Positions 52,367 to 61,433 of a stretch of 64,000 nucleotides of DNA are shown here, piece by piece. The notes beneath the pieces were generated by a model. That model saw nothing but the letters and a program-made list of their open reading frames with translations. It was not told the DNA's origin and did no database searches. The DNA lies in the NCBI RefSeq assembly GCF_900142645.1, contig NZ_FRBP01000011.1, positions 123,445-187,444 on the forward strand. Direction: 5' to 3'. Both the position numbers and the translations under genes were made by a program. Source of the DNA: Eubacterium callanderi. GTDB taxonomy: Bacteria > Bacillota > Clostridia > Eubacteriales > Eubacteriaceae. Numbering within the stretch: position 1 is the first letter of the stretch; every line of letters starts with the position of its first letter.

Positions 52367-52794
52367 CGGCCCGGCCACGGTAACGGAAATGTTTTCTAAC
52401 TCCCTTTCCGCATTTCCGCCGACCTGGTGGCTGATGGATGCACCTTGACAAATACGCCCGCAGGACAATGGCGGTGCGTCATAGGGCATACGGACACATT
52501 CTGTCTGTACCGAGCCGGACGGCGGGTGCGCCATGATGCTGGTTTCTACGAAAACAGCGGAGCGACCACCACCCAGCCGCCACATAGGCGTGGCTGCTTA
52601 TGGGCGACGACGTGCAGGCAGGACAATGATACTCCCTTACAGCCATAGTCCGAGCGTTAAAAGCGTCGCAGGCAATGGGTCGGGCCGTGTGAGAACCACG
52701 CGGGGGTGAAAGTCCCGTGGAGCTGGGCCGCCAGCCGTCCGTGTTTTGCCCATAGTTACAAGAATCCTTTTTTTGAACATAAGGAGGCAAGATT
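52367..52794. other. GC-rich, structured intergenic region upstream of xis
   Basis: No gene is supported on either strand. There are several hairpins, for example the one around 52694-52718 (CCACG...GGTGAAAG...CGTGG), followed by more G/C-rich complementary stretches before a short AT-rich tail and the xis ribosome site. It could be a structured leader RNA or an Int/Xis binding array. I could not match it to a known riboswitch. Confidence 0.45.
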
Positions 52795-52998
52795 ATGAGT
52801 AATAACGATGTGCCTATTTGGGAAAAATATACGCTTACCATTGAGGAAGCGTCGAAATATTTTCGCATTGGAGAAAACAAACTGCGGCGGCTGGCCGAGG
52901 AAAACCCATCCGCTGGCTGGGTGATTTTGAACGGCAACCGCATCCAGATCAAACGACAAAAGTTTGAAAAAATCATTGATTCTCTGGACACAATCTAG
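52795..52998 (+). CDS. xis: Tn916-type excisionase
   Basis: The 67-residue protein has the same length as Tn916 Xis and nearly the same central sequence ([30 protein letters not shown]). It is a winged-helix DNA-bending protein that directs Int toward excision. AAGGAGGCAAG precedes the ATG. The integrase gene follows after a palindromic promoter region. Confidence 0.95.
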   Translation: MSNNDVPIWEKYTLTIEEASKYFRIGENKLRRLAEENPSAGWVILNGNRIQIKRQKFEKIIDSLDTI

Positions 52999-53002
52999 TG
53001 AA

Positions 53003-53052
53003 AAAGAGCCTTGACTATGCTATAATACCTTTAGAGTGTGTCAAGGCTCTTT
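53003..53052 (+). promoter_or_regulatory. Palindrome-framed int promoter
   Basis: A perfect 13-bp inverted repeat, AAAGAGCCTTGAC (53003-53015) and GTCAAGGCTCTTT (53040-53052), frames an extended -10 (TGCTATAAT, 53018-53026). Transcripts from xis would fold it; transcripts starting inside carry only one arm. Confidence 0.65.
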
Positions 53053-53077
53053 CCGTCATGGAAAGGAGCATGACGAA

Positions 53078-54355
53078 ATGTCAAAAAAAGAACGAGATGA
53101 AAAAAGACGGGACAGCAAAGGCCGCCTTTTGAAATCTGGAGAGAGCCAGCGAACAGACGGAAGATACACCTACAAATATACGGATGCCTTTGGAGAACCG
53201 AAGTTTGTGTACTCATGGAAGTTAGTCCCCACGGACAAAATCCCTGCTGGGAAACGCCCGGATATTTCCCTGCGTGAGAAAATCAAGCAGATACAAAAAG
53301 ACCTTGACGATGGGATTGACACCATCGGCAAGAAAATGACCGTGTGCCAGCTCTATGAAAAGTACATCCGGCAGAGGGGCAATGTGAAGCGGGGAACCCA
53401 TAAGAGCCGCCAGCAGTTAATGAAACTTCTGTCCGAGGATAAAATCGGAGGGGCCAGCATCGACAGCGTAAAGCTGTCTGACGCCAAAGAATGGGCTTTA
53501 CGTATGCAGGAAAAGGGTGTGGCCTATCACACCATCTGCAACGGCAAGCGTTCCCTGAAAGCCATTTTTTACATGGCCGTACAGGACGATTGCCTCCGCA
53601 AGAACCCCTTTGACTTCCAGATCAATGAGGTTATCAACGACGATACCGTACCAAAGGTGCCGCTTACCCCTGCACAGGAAAAGGAGCTTTTGGACTTCAT
53701 GCAGAGTGACCCCGTTTATGCCAAGTATTATGACGAGGTATTGATTCTGCTGGAAACCGGGCTTCGTGTTTCCGAACTCTGCGGCCTGACACCTGCCGAC
53801 CTGAATTTTGAAAAGCGCTTTGTGAATGTAGACCACCAGCTTTTGAGAAGCACCGAGGACGGCTACTACATCGAAGCGCCAAAGACCGACAGCGGTTATC
53901 GCCAGGTGCCTATGAGCGCAGCAGCCTACAAAGCATTTCAGCGCGTGCTGCACAGGCGAAAGGATGGCAAAGGCGTTGTGGTGGACGGATATAAGGGCTT
54001 CCTGTTCTTAAACCGGGATGGACTGCCGAAAGTGGCTGTCCACTATGATGCCATGTTTCAGTGCCTTGCTAAGAAGTTCAACAAGTTCCATAAGGAACCG
54101 CTGCCGGAGGTCATGACGCCGCACACCATGCGGCATACATTCTGTACCAGAATGGCAAACGCAGGCATGAACCCAAAGGCATTACAGTACATCATGGGGC
54201 ATGCCAATATCGTTATGACGTTGAACTATTACGCTCACGCCACGTTCCATTCCGCACAGGAGGAAATGGAACGGCTGCAAGCTCAGGCACAGACCAGCGC
54301 AACCGTCAACACGCAGCCAGCGTCAGAGAGCGCCCAGGAAGCCCAAGCCGCATAG
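53078..54355 (+). CDS. int: Tn916-family tyrosine integrase
   Basis: The 425-residue protein has the Tn916 Int N-terminal arm-binding domain (SKGRLLKSGESQRTDGRYTY cut at residues 10-30), a core-binding SAM-like domain (about 90-170), and the catalytic domain. Arg lies in ETGLRVSELCGL, HTMRHTFCTR carries the HxxR pair, and the nucleophile is Tyr in MTLNYYAHATF. ATG 53078 has GAAAGGAG upstream. Tn916-type integrases insert in AT-rich targets without a fixed site, consistent with the AT-rich DNA that follows. Confidence 0.95.
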   Translation: MSKKERDEKRRDSKGRLLKSGESQRTDGRYTYKYTDAFGEPKFVYSWKLVPTDKIPAGKRPDISLREKIKQIQKDLDDGIDTIGKKMTVCQLYEKYIRQRGNVKRGTHKSRQQLMKLLSEDKIGGASIDSVKLSDAKEWALRMQEKGVAYHTICNGKRSLKAIFYMAVQDDCLRKNPFDFQINEVINDDTVPKVPLTPAQEKELLDFMQSDPVYAKYYDEVLILLETGLRVSELCGLTPADLNFEKRFVNVDHQLLRSTEDGYYIEAPKTDSGYRQVPMSAAAYKAFQRVLHRRKDGKGVVVDGYKGFLFLNRDGLPKVAVHYDAMFQCLAKKFNKFHKEPLPEVMTPHTMRHTFCTRMANAGMNPKALQYIMGHANIVMTLNYYAHATFHSAQEEMERLQAQAQTSATVNTQPASESAQEAQAA

Positions 54356-54449
54356 AATGCGCAGAATGTACTACTGTTTGTACTACGTTTGAGAGCGAAA
54401 ACATGAAGGGTAATAAGAACGTTTGTGAGGTTCTTCCGATAGGAAAAGT

Positions 54450-54483
54450 GCCGGAAAAGCCCGAAGTTACGGGCTATACCGGC
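54450..54483 (+). terminator. Hairpin after int, near the element's right end
   Basis: Two nested stems, GCCGG/CCGGC and GCCCG/CGGGC. There is no good T-run, so it may be an end-binding or stability structure rather than a terminator. The composition drops to very AT-rich just beyond. Confidence 0.6.
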
Positions 54484-54772
54484 ATATAAGAAAACCTAAA
54501 GAGATAATTGGAAATCTATTAAATGATTAGGAAGAAATATTTGAACAATGGAGCTACATTGTAAGTAGCATTAGGGCAGATATAATTATAATCTATATGT
54601 ACCTTTTAGATACTAGTGACAACCAAAACAGTTTGACAGGTAAGTTGTCTAAGGGGTACCCATCAAATATAAATAAGAATAGTATACGAAATAATTGAAT
54701 TTATTAAAAGCCAGAGTCGATATGTGAACATTCCCCCAAAAGTTGGACTAACGATTGGGAGGTCGATTTTCT

Positions 54773-54937
54773 ATGGCAAAATATAGCTATGAGTTCAAGA
54801 AAAAGGTAGTTGATGCATACTTAATTGGGAACGGAACGTAAATATGCCTTTTTATCTAAGCATATGATATTGCAGCATGGTCTAGTACCAAGAAATGGGT
54901 ATTAGACTATTCAAAAACGGGTTATTATGTTAAAGAC
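54773..54937 (+). pseudogene. IS3/IS150-type transposase OrfA remnant
   Basis: The frame from ATG 54773 reads MAKYSYEFKKKVVDAYLIG and stops. In another frame about 80 bases further, IAAWSSTKKWVLDYSKTG resembles the HTH of IS3-family OrfA. Stop codons and frame changes show it is dead. No inverted repeats were recognised. Confidence 0.7.
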
Positions 54938-54967
54938 TAAATGCTAGAAAACTGGAGGTAGATAGGA

Positions 54968-55164
54968 CAAAGAGAAGTTTTACAGCTTTTTATGCAGATG
55001 ACAGGCAATGTTGTTGAAATGCAAGACTTAAGGAAAAATTTAATGGATATAGAAGATAAAGTTCCAGAAATTATTTATACTTTATGGACTATTGGAAAAG
55101 GATTTTATAATATTGAATATCACGATTTTTGTAGAGAATATCCTAAAATAAATATCAGGTTTTA
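54968..55164 (+). pseudogene. Open fragment without a start codon
   Basis: An open stretch of about 65 codons (REVLQLFMQMTGNVVEMQDL ... REYPKINIRF) ending at TAA, with plausible amino-acid use but no start in its own frame. No family is recognised. It could be the tail of a gene cut by the element insertion or by the IS remnant. Confidence 0.35.
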
Positions 55165-55338
55165 AAAATCTGGAACAATATTTCATGCCGCTTTATTTTT
55201 TTTGAAATTTTTTATGATGTCAGTATAGTTGTTGCTTTGAAGGTTTTTATACAGAGATGAATTAGTATAATAAACACATTATAAAATATAATTTTGTAAA
55301 TACTTAGCAAGAGTAATTTAAAGAATAAATTTACTTCG

Positions 55339-56541
55339 TTATTTAATTTTGTTTTTATCAAATATATTGTTACAAGATTGATATTCCTTAGGAGTTGTTC
55401 CTGTGAATTTTTTGAACATTTTATAAAAATGAGAATAGTCATAATAATCAAGAGCTTCAGAAACTTCAATTGGTGATAGACCAGATTTTAATAATAATTT
55501 TGATTCATTGATTTTTCGTTTGTTTATATACTCTATGACACTAAGTCCAGTTTCTTTTTTGAATTTTGAACGAATAGTTGATTCGGTAACAAAAAAGTTA
55601 TCTGTAATATCTGATATTTTTATCGAATTATATATATTAAGACCAATAAATTGAATAATAGATTTTACCATAGGAGAATAATTACCTTCCAAAAGGTCAT
55701 GCATTTTTTTTGTAAAGTGAATAATTGCGGTTTCCCTAACATAAAGAATATCCATTAAATTAGTCTTATTATCTAATTGTTTAATATAAAAATCACGGAG
55801 GCGATAAATATCGGTAATATCATGACCTAGTTGGACGGATTGGGATGAAATTTTTTCTAAAAGTATAATTGTGTAAATTTTTTCAGCACATACGGGATCT
55901 TCGCTCATATTTGGAATTATGATATTACTAATTTTGCTTAAACTCTTTTTTAATTCTTTTAAATCCCCTTTATTAACAAGATTCAACAACTCCATCTCAA
56001 AGTAATATAAATCTTTTTCAGCGTTAAAAGAATGTTTATTATAATTACTTAAAATATTTCTACTAAAATTTATTTTATTTAAATGAATTTGATGATTCAA
56101 ACCCTCAGAATAGAGATGCGAAGCATTTCCATTAAATACAAAGTCCAATAAAACAAGAATATCACGGACATTATTTAAAGAGAAAATAGGCAGAAGATCT
56201 AAATATCGAGACAAATAAGTTTTCAAGTTTTCATCTTTAGTAACTATCTCGATTTTTTTTTCAATAGTTTGTTTAGAAAGTGAATTTGTTATAAATGGAC
56301 CCAGTATTAAGATTGTTTTTTTATAAGTGAACCGTAAAAAAAATTCGTCTAACATTCCACTAAATAAATAAGGAACGTTCTTTTGCCTACATTTATCGAA
56401 ATAGGATTTAAAGTCATAAGGCAACGTATATATATGATCTGAAACATATAGAGTTTTTAATACAAAATTTTCATTAAAAACATGTATTGGAAGTTTTGAT
56501 ATTGTATGTATTGATTTTATTATGTCATAAAAATTATCCAT
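55339..56541 (-). CDS. AraC-type regulator of the YSIRK-adjacent family, copy 1
   Basis: The 400-residue protein has a long N-terminal sensory part (1-295) and a C-terminal AraC DNA-binding domain: KISDITDNFFVTESTIRSKF, LSVIEYINKRKINESKLLL, and YYDYSHFYKMFKKFTGTTP. It is a full-length paralogue of the regulator at 59504-60724 (shared YLDLLPIFSLNNVRDILVLL-type segment, the AxKxYTIxxLEK stretch and IIHFTKxMH). Such regulators are found next to YSIRK-signal surface proteins, but the nearest one here is 5 kb away, beside copy 2. Very AT-rich. Confidence 0.82.
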   Translation of the reverse strand: MDNFYDIIKSIHTISKLPIHVFNENFVLKTLYVSDHIYTLPYDFKSYFDKCRQKNVPYLFSGMLDEFFLRFTYKKTILILGPFITNSLSKQTIEKKIEIVTKDENLKTYLSRYLDLLPIFSLNNVRDILVLLDFVFNGNASHLYSEGLNHQIHLNKINFSRNILSNYNKHSFNAEKDLYYFEMELLNLVNKGDLKELKKSLSKISNIIIPNMSEDPVCAEKIYTIILLEKISSQSVQLGHDITDIYRLRDFYIKQLDNKTNLMDILYVRETAIIHFTKKMHDLLEGNYSPMVKSIIQFIGLNIYNSIKISDITDNFFVTESTIRSKFKKETGLSVIEYINKRKINESKLLLKSGLSPIEVSEALDYYDYSHFYKMFKKFTGTTPKEYQSCNNIFDKNKIK

Positions 56542-57705
56542 TGTTTCCTGAATTTCTCTCCTTATTATAATTTTTTACCATATATTTGTAATACTAGTAT
56601 AGTCGAGTTACCCTGTTTTTCCAATAATTATACAAAATAAGATCGTATTTTACATATATTTAATGAAAAATGTAAGTTTAATGATTAACAACAGAAAAAT
56701 ACATTTAACAAAATGAAATATAATTAGTTTTTAATTATAATTTAAAAACGATATAAGCAGAAAAGTATTATTGAAAATTAGAATGTGGATTTAGGAAAAT
56801 ATTTGCATCTTTTGTTTTTTAAAAAAATGTTAACAGGTAAGGCAATCAACAGTGTAAACCAAATCTTCTTAACAATTTCTCTTAAAATAGCAGGCCGTTC
56901 TTTTTTAGAAATTAATATACTAATGACAATAAAACCGAATATTTTTAAAGGTATTATCTGAAAGATAATATGCTACATACGATAGTGTAAATTTGTTCCT
57001 TCTTATATTGTCAATAGTTTTCTTTTAAAAATTTTACGAATCTTTCCACTATTTTGAGAATTATAATTATTATGAAAAACCAAATAATAGTTTTAGGAAA
57101 AAATAATATTTGATTTTTGAAGTAGGAATGAGTTTAAAGGATAATTCATTTATTTCTGGATTTTTTATTCTCTTTTATTGCTTTTTTAAAAAATATGATA
57201 ATAATTTTTTAAATTCATTAAATTCTTGCTTTGATTCTTAATTATATTTATTATTTTTATAAGTATTAAAAAATAGGTGATCGTTACAGATAAATTGAGT
57301 CGTATTTTACACACTATATCTCTAAAAATACAATGGTGGTTCATCTATATATTGTGTTATACTAAAAAACAGAAAAGTTAGATTCTATTTTTAGACTTTT
57401 CATAAAAAGACCAAGCAAAATGGTGTTAAACTAGCTTAGTGATAATATATCAAATTAAGTCAAAGAGTTATTAAATTAAAATATACTTTTCAAGAAGGAA
57501 TATTTAAGGGGGATTTAGGATATTTTATTTAGTAGATGATAAGGGTAACAAATTTAAGAGACTATCAATATTAACTTAACACTCCATTTTTAAGAAGTTT
57601 TGCTATGGTATTATATGAGAATTGTTTGATTTTTTTTAATATTTTAAAGAATTGTTATGTAGATTTATTTGTTGAAAGATTAAAGAAATATGAAAGAAAG
57701 GAATA
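56542..57705. other. 1.2-kb AT-rich gene-poor region with a possible membrane-protein remnant
   Basis: No intact gene. On the minus strand, 56972-56778 is open for 64 codons between stops and reads like a membrane-protein tail (KIFGFIVISILISKKERPA, WFTLLIALPVNIF), but has no ATG. The rest is more than 70 percent A and T by eye, with many homopolymer runs, and shows nothing I can name. Confidence 0.4.
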
Positions 57706-58605
57706 ATGATGAAACAAGCAATGTTAATTGTGAATCCTAGTTCAGGAGAAGAAAAGTCGAAAGACTATGAAATAAGAGCCGAGAATAAATTAAAAAAATC
57801 TTTTGATAAAGTAAAAGTTTATCATACCCAAAGAGATGGTGATGCTATATTGTTATGCAAAAAAGCATGTAAAGAAAATTTTCATAGTGTTTTTGTTATG
57901 GGTGGAGATGGTACTGTAAACGAAGCGATTAATGGTCTTGCGGAGGAAAAATATATTCCCAAATTTGGTGTTTTTCCATTAGGAACGGTGAATGATTTAG
58001 CAAGAGCTCTTAATATATCCTTGGACCCCATAGAGGCAATAGAAAATTTTGATGCAGATAGTTTAATAGACTTAGATGTTGGAAAAATCAATGATGCTTA
58101 TTTTATAAATGTTGCCGCAATTGGTATTCTACCAGAAAGTATAAATGATGTTGAAAGTGAGGATAAAACAAGATTAGGAAAATTTGCTTATTATATATCT
58201 GTATTAAAGAACTTAACTAATCTAGAAACCTTTAAATTTAAAATAATAATTGATGGAAAAGAGGAAGAAATAGAAACTAGTACTATATTGATCGGTCTTA
58301 CAAATTCTGTGGGAGGCTTTGAAACTTTATTTCCAGAAGCGAAAGTTAATGACGGTGCACTGAATTTTTTAGCAATTAAAGGTAAAAATCTTTTAGATAC
58401 AGTTAAGTCAGTGCCTGATTTATTAAGGGGAGTAGATTCTTCTACAGAAAATATAAGATATACAAAGTTTAAAAATGGCTCAATTGAACAATTAGATGGC
58501 CAAAGTATACTAGCAGTAAATATAGATGGAGATCAAGGGCCAGTGTTACCAGTAAAAGTTAAAGTATTGCCCTGTCATATACAGGCGTATTACTGTAAAA
58601 TGTAA
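57706..58605 (+). CDS. Diacylglycerol kinase-family (YegS/BmrU-type) lipid kinase
   Basis: The 299-residue protein starts MLIVNPSSG, has the nucleotide-binding MGGDGTVNEAINGL motif (about residue 65), FPLGTVNDLARAL near 90, and the C-terminal DGxxEQLDG and NIDGD motifs. It would phosphorylate diacylglycerol or a related lipid at the membrane face. Two ATG codons are adjacent (57706 and 57709) behind GAAAGGAAT. It sits between the two paralogous regulators and has its own terminator. Codon use is very AT-rich. Confidence 0.9.
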   Translation: MMKQAMLIVNPSSGEEKSKDYEIRAENKLKKSFDKVKVYHTQRDGDAILLCKKACKENFHSVFVMGGDGTVNEAINGLAEEKYIPKFGVFPLGTVNDLARALNISLDPIEAIENFDADSLIDLDVGKINDAYFINVAAIGILPESINDVESEDKTRLGKFAYYISVLKNLTNLETFKFKIIIDGKEEEIETSTILIGLTNSVGGFETLFPEAKVNDGALNFLAIKGKNLLDTVKSVPDLLRGVDSSTENIRYTKFKNGSIEQLDGQSILAVNIDGDQGPVLPVKVKVLPCHIQAYYCKM

Positions 58606-58650
58606 AACAAAGATAATAAAAAACATTTATTTTAAAAATCTTTGTTTTTT
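58604..58650 (+). terminator. Terminator after the lipid kinase gene
   Basis: AAACAAAGAT (from 58605) and ATCTTTGTTT (58638-58647) form a stem running into T. Confidence 0.8.
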
Positions 58651-59164
58651 TGAGTGTTTTTAATTTACCGATATAAGTTAGATATAAGTAAGCTAGTTTT
58701 ATAAATTATTTGTTGAAATAAAGTTTTATAGAAAAAATATTTTAGTATTAAATAAAGAGGATAATCCGCTCTTTTTATTTTTTATTATATTTATGTACTG
58801 TTTTCTATTTGCCCTTTTAAGATAAAAAAATTAGTGATGAATGGAGTGGTACAGTGACGGTGTAGGAATCCTTTTGGTAGTTTGTATTAATAAAGGGTCT
58901 ATTTATGTAAGAGAAAAGTGGAGATAAAGTTTAACTATAAAAAAGATAAAAGAAGAAGCAGGTAAAATTCTAAAAAATATTATATCTTTTTCCTATCTTG
59001 ATCTTGGTGTTTATTATGTCCAATAGACTTAATGAATGGATTTATTTCTGGTTTAATTGCATTATTTTTTAGATATATTTTCCTGCGATTTATTTGATTT
59101 ATGGTCCTAATTTTATCTAATAAATTGTGCAACATCTCATTGCCTTCTAAAGCAAACAATTAAA
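58651..59164. other. AT-rich stretch without a supported gene
   Basis: Frames are short and broken on both strands. No motif, RNA gene or repeat is recognisable. Confidence 0.5.
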
Positions 59165-59341
59165 ACCCTCTTAACTTAAGAAGTTAAGAGGGGCAGATGA
59201 TGAGGTGCAAGTTATTTAACGGTTTAATTATTTTCTATAGTTCCTAAATATGAAATTAAGTGAAATTAATTTGCCAACAGTGATATTGTTTGAATTATAT
59301 TAGGAGGGCACCTCATGACTGGATTATTAATAATAGCATAA
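59165..59341 (+). other. Hairpin, spaced inverted repeat and 8-codon frame
   Basis: A hairpin (CCTCTTAACT / AAGTTAAGAGG, about 59167-59190) is followed by ATGAGGTGC (59200-59208). The latter is complementary to GCACCTCAT (59308-59316), which covers the start codon of a tiny frame (ATG 59315, 8 codons) behind TAGGAGGG. This could be the regulated leader of a lost small peptide gene. 59342-59503 holds nothing clear. Confidence 0.4.
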
Positions 59342-59503
59342 TTTAAAGTATTATATACTATTATTATATTTATAATATATTAATTATAGAACAAAATCAA
59401 GTAAAAATTAGTAGAAGATATGTAAAAAACGATGTTTTAAATACAATAATTTATATCTTTTATATGTTTTTGAAAATTAAGTTTTTTATAATGCGGATTG
59501 TAT

Positions 59504-60724
59504 CTATACTTCTATATCATTATTGTTTTTTTGGGAAGTGTTTGTATTCAAAAATTGTTTAGGAGTCATTCCTTCATATTTTTTAAATATTCGATAAAAA
59601 TGTGACAAGTCAAAAAATTTTAGTTGTTGAGCGACTTTGGTCACAGGAATACCTCCTAAAAGAAGTATTTTTGACTCTGCTATTTTTCGTCTATTAATAT
59701 ATTCACTCATACTAATGCCCACTTCGGTTTTAAATATTTTTCTTAATCGACTTTCAGATAAATATAAGCGCTTTGCCAGCTCATTAATTCGAATAGTATC
59801 ATAGACCATCAAATTAATAATTTGTATGGCCGAAAGTATTGTTGGGGAATGCGCGGACTGAACAATTTCATGCATTTCTTTAGTAAAATGAATTATTGCG
59901 CTGTCACGAACAACTAAAATTTCTGACAATGAAGTTTTAGCTTCCACTTTCTGTACGTAAAAATCACGTATATTAATCATTTTTAAAATATCTTTTCCAG
60001 AACCGATAGCGAATGATGTAAGCTTCTCCAGCATCATAATGGTATAATTTTTTTCTGCACGTATAGGCTCAGTATCTGTTTTGAGTCGGACACTTCCTCC
60101 AATATCAGCGAGACCTTTTTTTAATAGATTAAGATCTCCTTTTGCCACAAGATTCAGGATGCGACTTTCATAATTAAATGAATATCGCTCTGCCTCAAAT
60201 ATGACATTATTAGAATTAATTCTGTAACTATTATTTTGTATTTGAAGTTGATTTTGTGTGACGTTTTCATGAAGCATTTTAGAGTAAAGGCCTTCTAAAT
60301 CCATATCAAAAAGAAATCCCAGTAAAATAAGGATATCACGTATATCCCCTAATGAATAAATAGGGAGAAGGTCAAAATAATTACGAAACTCATTTTGTGT
60401 TAAGTCAGATGTTTTTATTTTATTTATAACACACATCAATCTAACAATGTCTTGGTCTGTAACAGGATTAGTCAGCCAAGGCCCAATAATGATCCTTTTT
60501 TCTTTATAGAGTATAGAAAGAAAGATCTCTTTCAGAAAGCCGTAATCAAATTGAATCGGGAACTCCTTTCGCCTCCATTTTGGAAATTTGTATGGAATAA
60601 CCATATGAATCCCTGAAAAATAAGCCTTTAATTTTTTTAAATTGCTGTCAAGTATTTGAATGGATAATTTTGTTGTAACATGAAAAGCCTTTATCTTTTT
60701 TAAATCATCTTCTGAAAAATGCAT
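59504..60724 (-). CDS. AraC-type YSIRK-surface-antigen regulator, copy 2
   Basis: The 406-residue protein is paralogous to copy 1: FDLLPIYSLGDIRDILILLG near residue 110, ILVVRDSAIIHFTKEMHE near 260, then the AraC domain with INELAKRLYLSESRLRKIF, GISMSEYINRRKIAESKILL and LSHFYRIFKKYEGMTPKQF. It is divergent from the YSIRK protein gene at 61434, which fits the known pairing of this regulator family with such antigens. The predicted role is control of the neighbouring surface protein. Confidence 0.85.
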   Translation of the reverse strand: MHFSEDDLKKIKAFHVTTKLSIQILDSNLKKLKAYFSGIHMVIPYKFPKWRRKEFPIQFDYGFLKEIFLSILYKEKRIIIGPWLTNPVTDQDIVRLMCVINKIKTSDLTQNEFRNYFDLLPIYSLGDIRDILILLGFLFDMDLEGLYSKMLHENVTQNQLQIQNNSYRINSNNVIFEAERYSFNYESRILNLVAKGDLNLLKKGLADIGGSVRLKTDTEPIRAEKNYTIMMLEKLTSFAIGSGKDILKMINIRDFYVQKVEAKTSLSEILVVRDSAIIHFTKEMHEIVQSAHSPTILSAIQIINLMVYDTIRINELAKRLYLSESRLRKIFKTEVGISMSEYINRRKIAESKILLLGGIPVTKVAQQLKFFDLSHFYRIFKKYEGMTPKQFLNTNTSQKNNNDIEV

Positions 60725-61433
60725 GGTATCACATCCTTTTCTTTTGGTTTGTATGAAATAATGAGAGATAAGAAACAGGGCATGATATTAACAAAATTTT
60801 ATGGAATTAAACTTTATAAGATTATTATAACTGATTTTCTAAAGAACATAAAGATATTTTTACAATCCATAATTTATAGATTTGAGATAGATCATGAGAG
60901 AAATGTCATATTACCATAAGTTTCAAAGAAGAATAATGATCTTTAATAAATAATTATTAATGTTTAATGAAAAAAATTAACAACAAAAGCTGATAACATT
61001 AGTTTCTAAGTTATTAAAAAACAAGGGTGATTACCATACCATAAAATCGTAACGAATGTAAAAATCGATCAAAGCGTGTAAAAAACAATCAAGTTTAAAA
61101 TATAATATAGAAGTATTATTAAAATTGATTTATTATAATTCAAAGAGATAAGAAGCACACGATATAATTAAATTCTCTTGTGTTACATCAATAAAACCGA
61201 ATTGTTGCTGAAAAAAGAGTTTTTTTCAGCAACAGTAGGAGAAAGGTGTTTGACAATAATAATACCAAATAACATGTCATAATAATTTTAATAAACCTAT
61301 CGTTATCTTGTTTATAAAATTTAGAGTTATGATGAAAAAATATGAGAAAAGGGGCTGATATAAAAGCTGATATAAAATAATTTTCATACCATTTATAAAT
61401 TTTGATAAGAAATGTGTTAAGGAGGAAATTTAA
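60725..61433 (+). promoter_or_regulatory. Divergent regulatory region of the YSIRK surface protein
   Basis: 700 AT-rich bases between the divergent regulator and surface-protein genes. A 13-bp hairpin (GTTGCTGAAAAAA 61204-61216, TTTTTTCAGCAAC 61221-61233) is followed by TTGACA at 61250-61255, a possible -35 whose -10 partner is not clear. GGAGG (61421-61425) precedes the GTG start. A short forward frame at 60719-60919 is not convincing. Confidence 0.5.

Noticed and set aside
52690..52740. Possible cobalamin riboswitch or group II intron fragment
   Set aside because: GGTGAAAGTCCCG loosely resembles parts of both, but the conserved cobalamin GCCACTG box and intron domains V/VI are not present.
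52479..52991. 170-codon minus-strand frame over the xis leader
   Set aside because: It overlaps xis in antisense and its product has no recognisable features.
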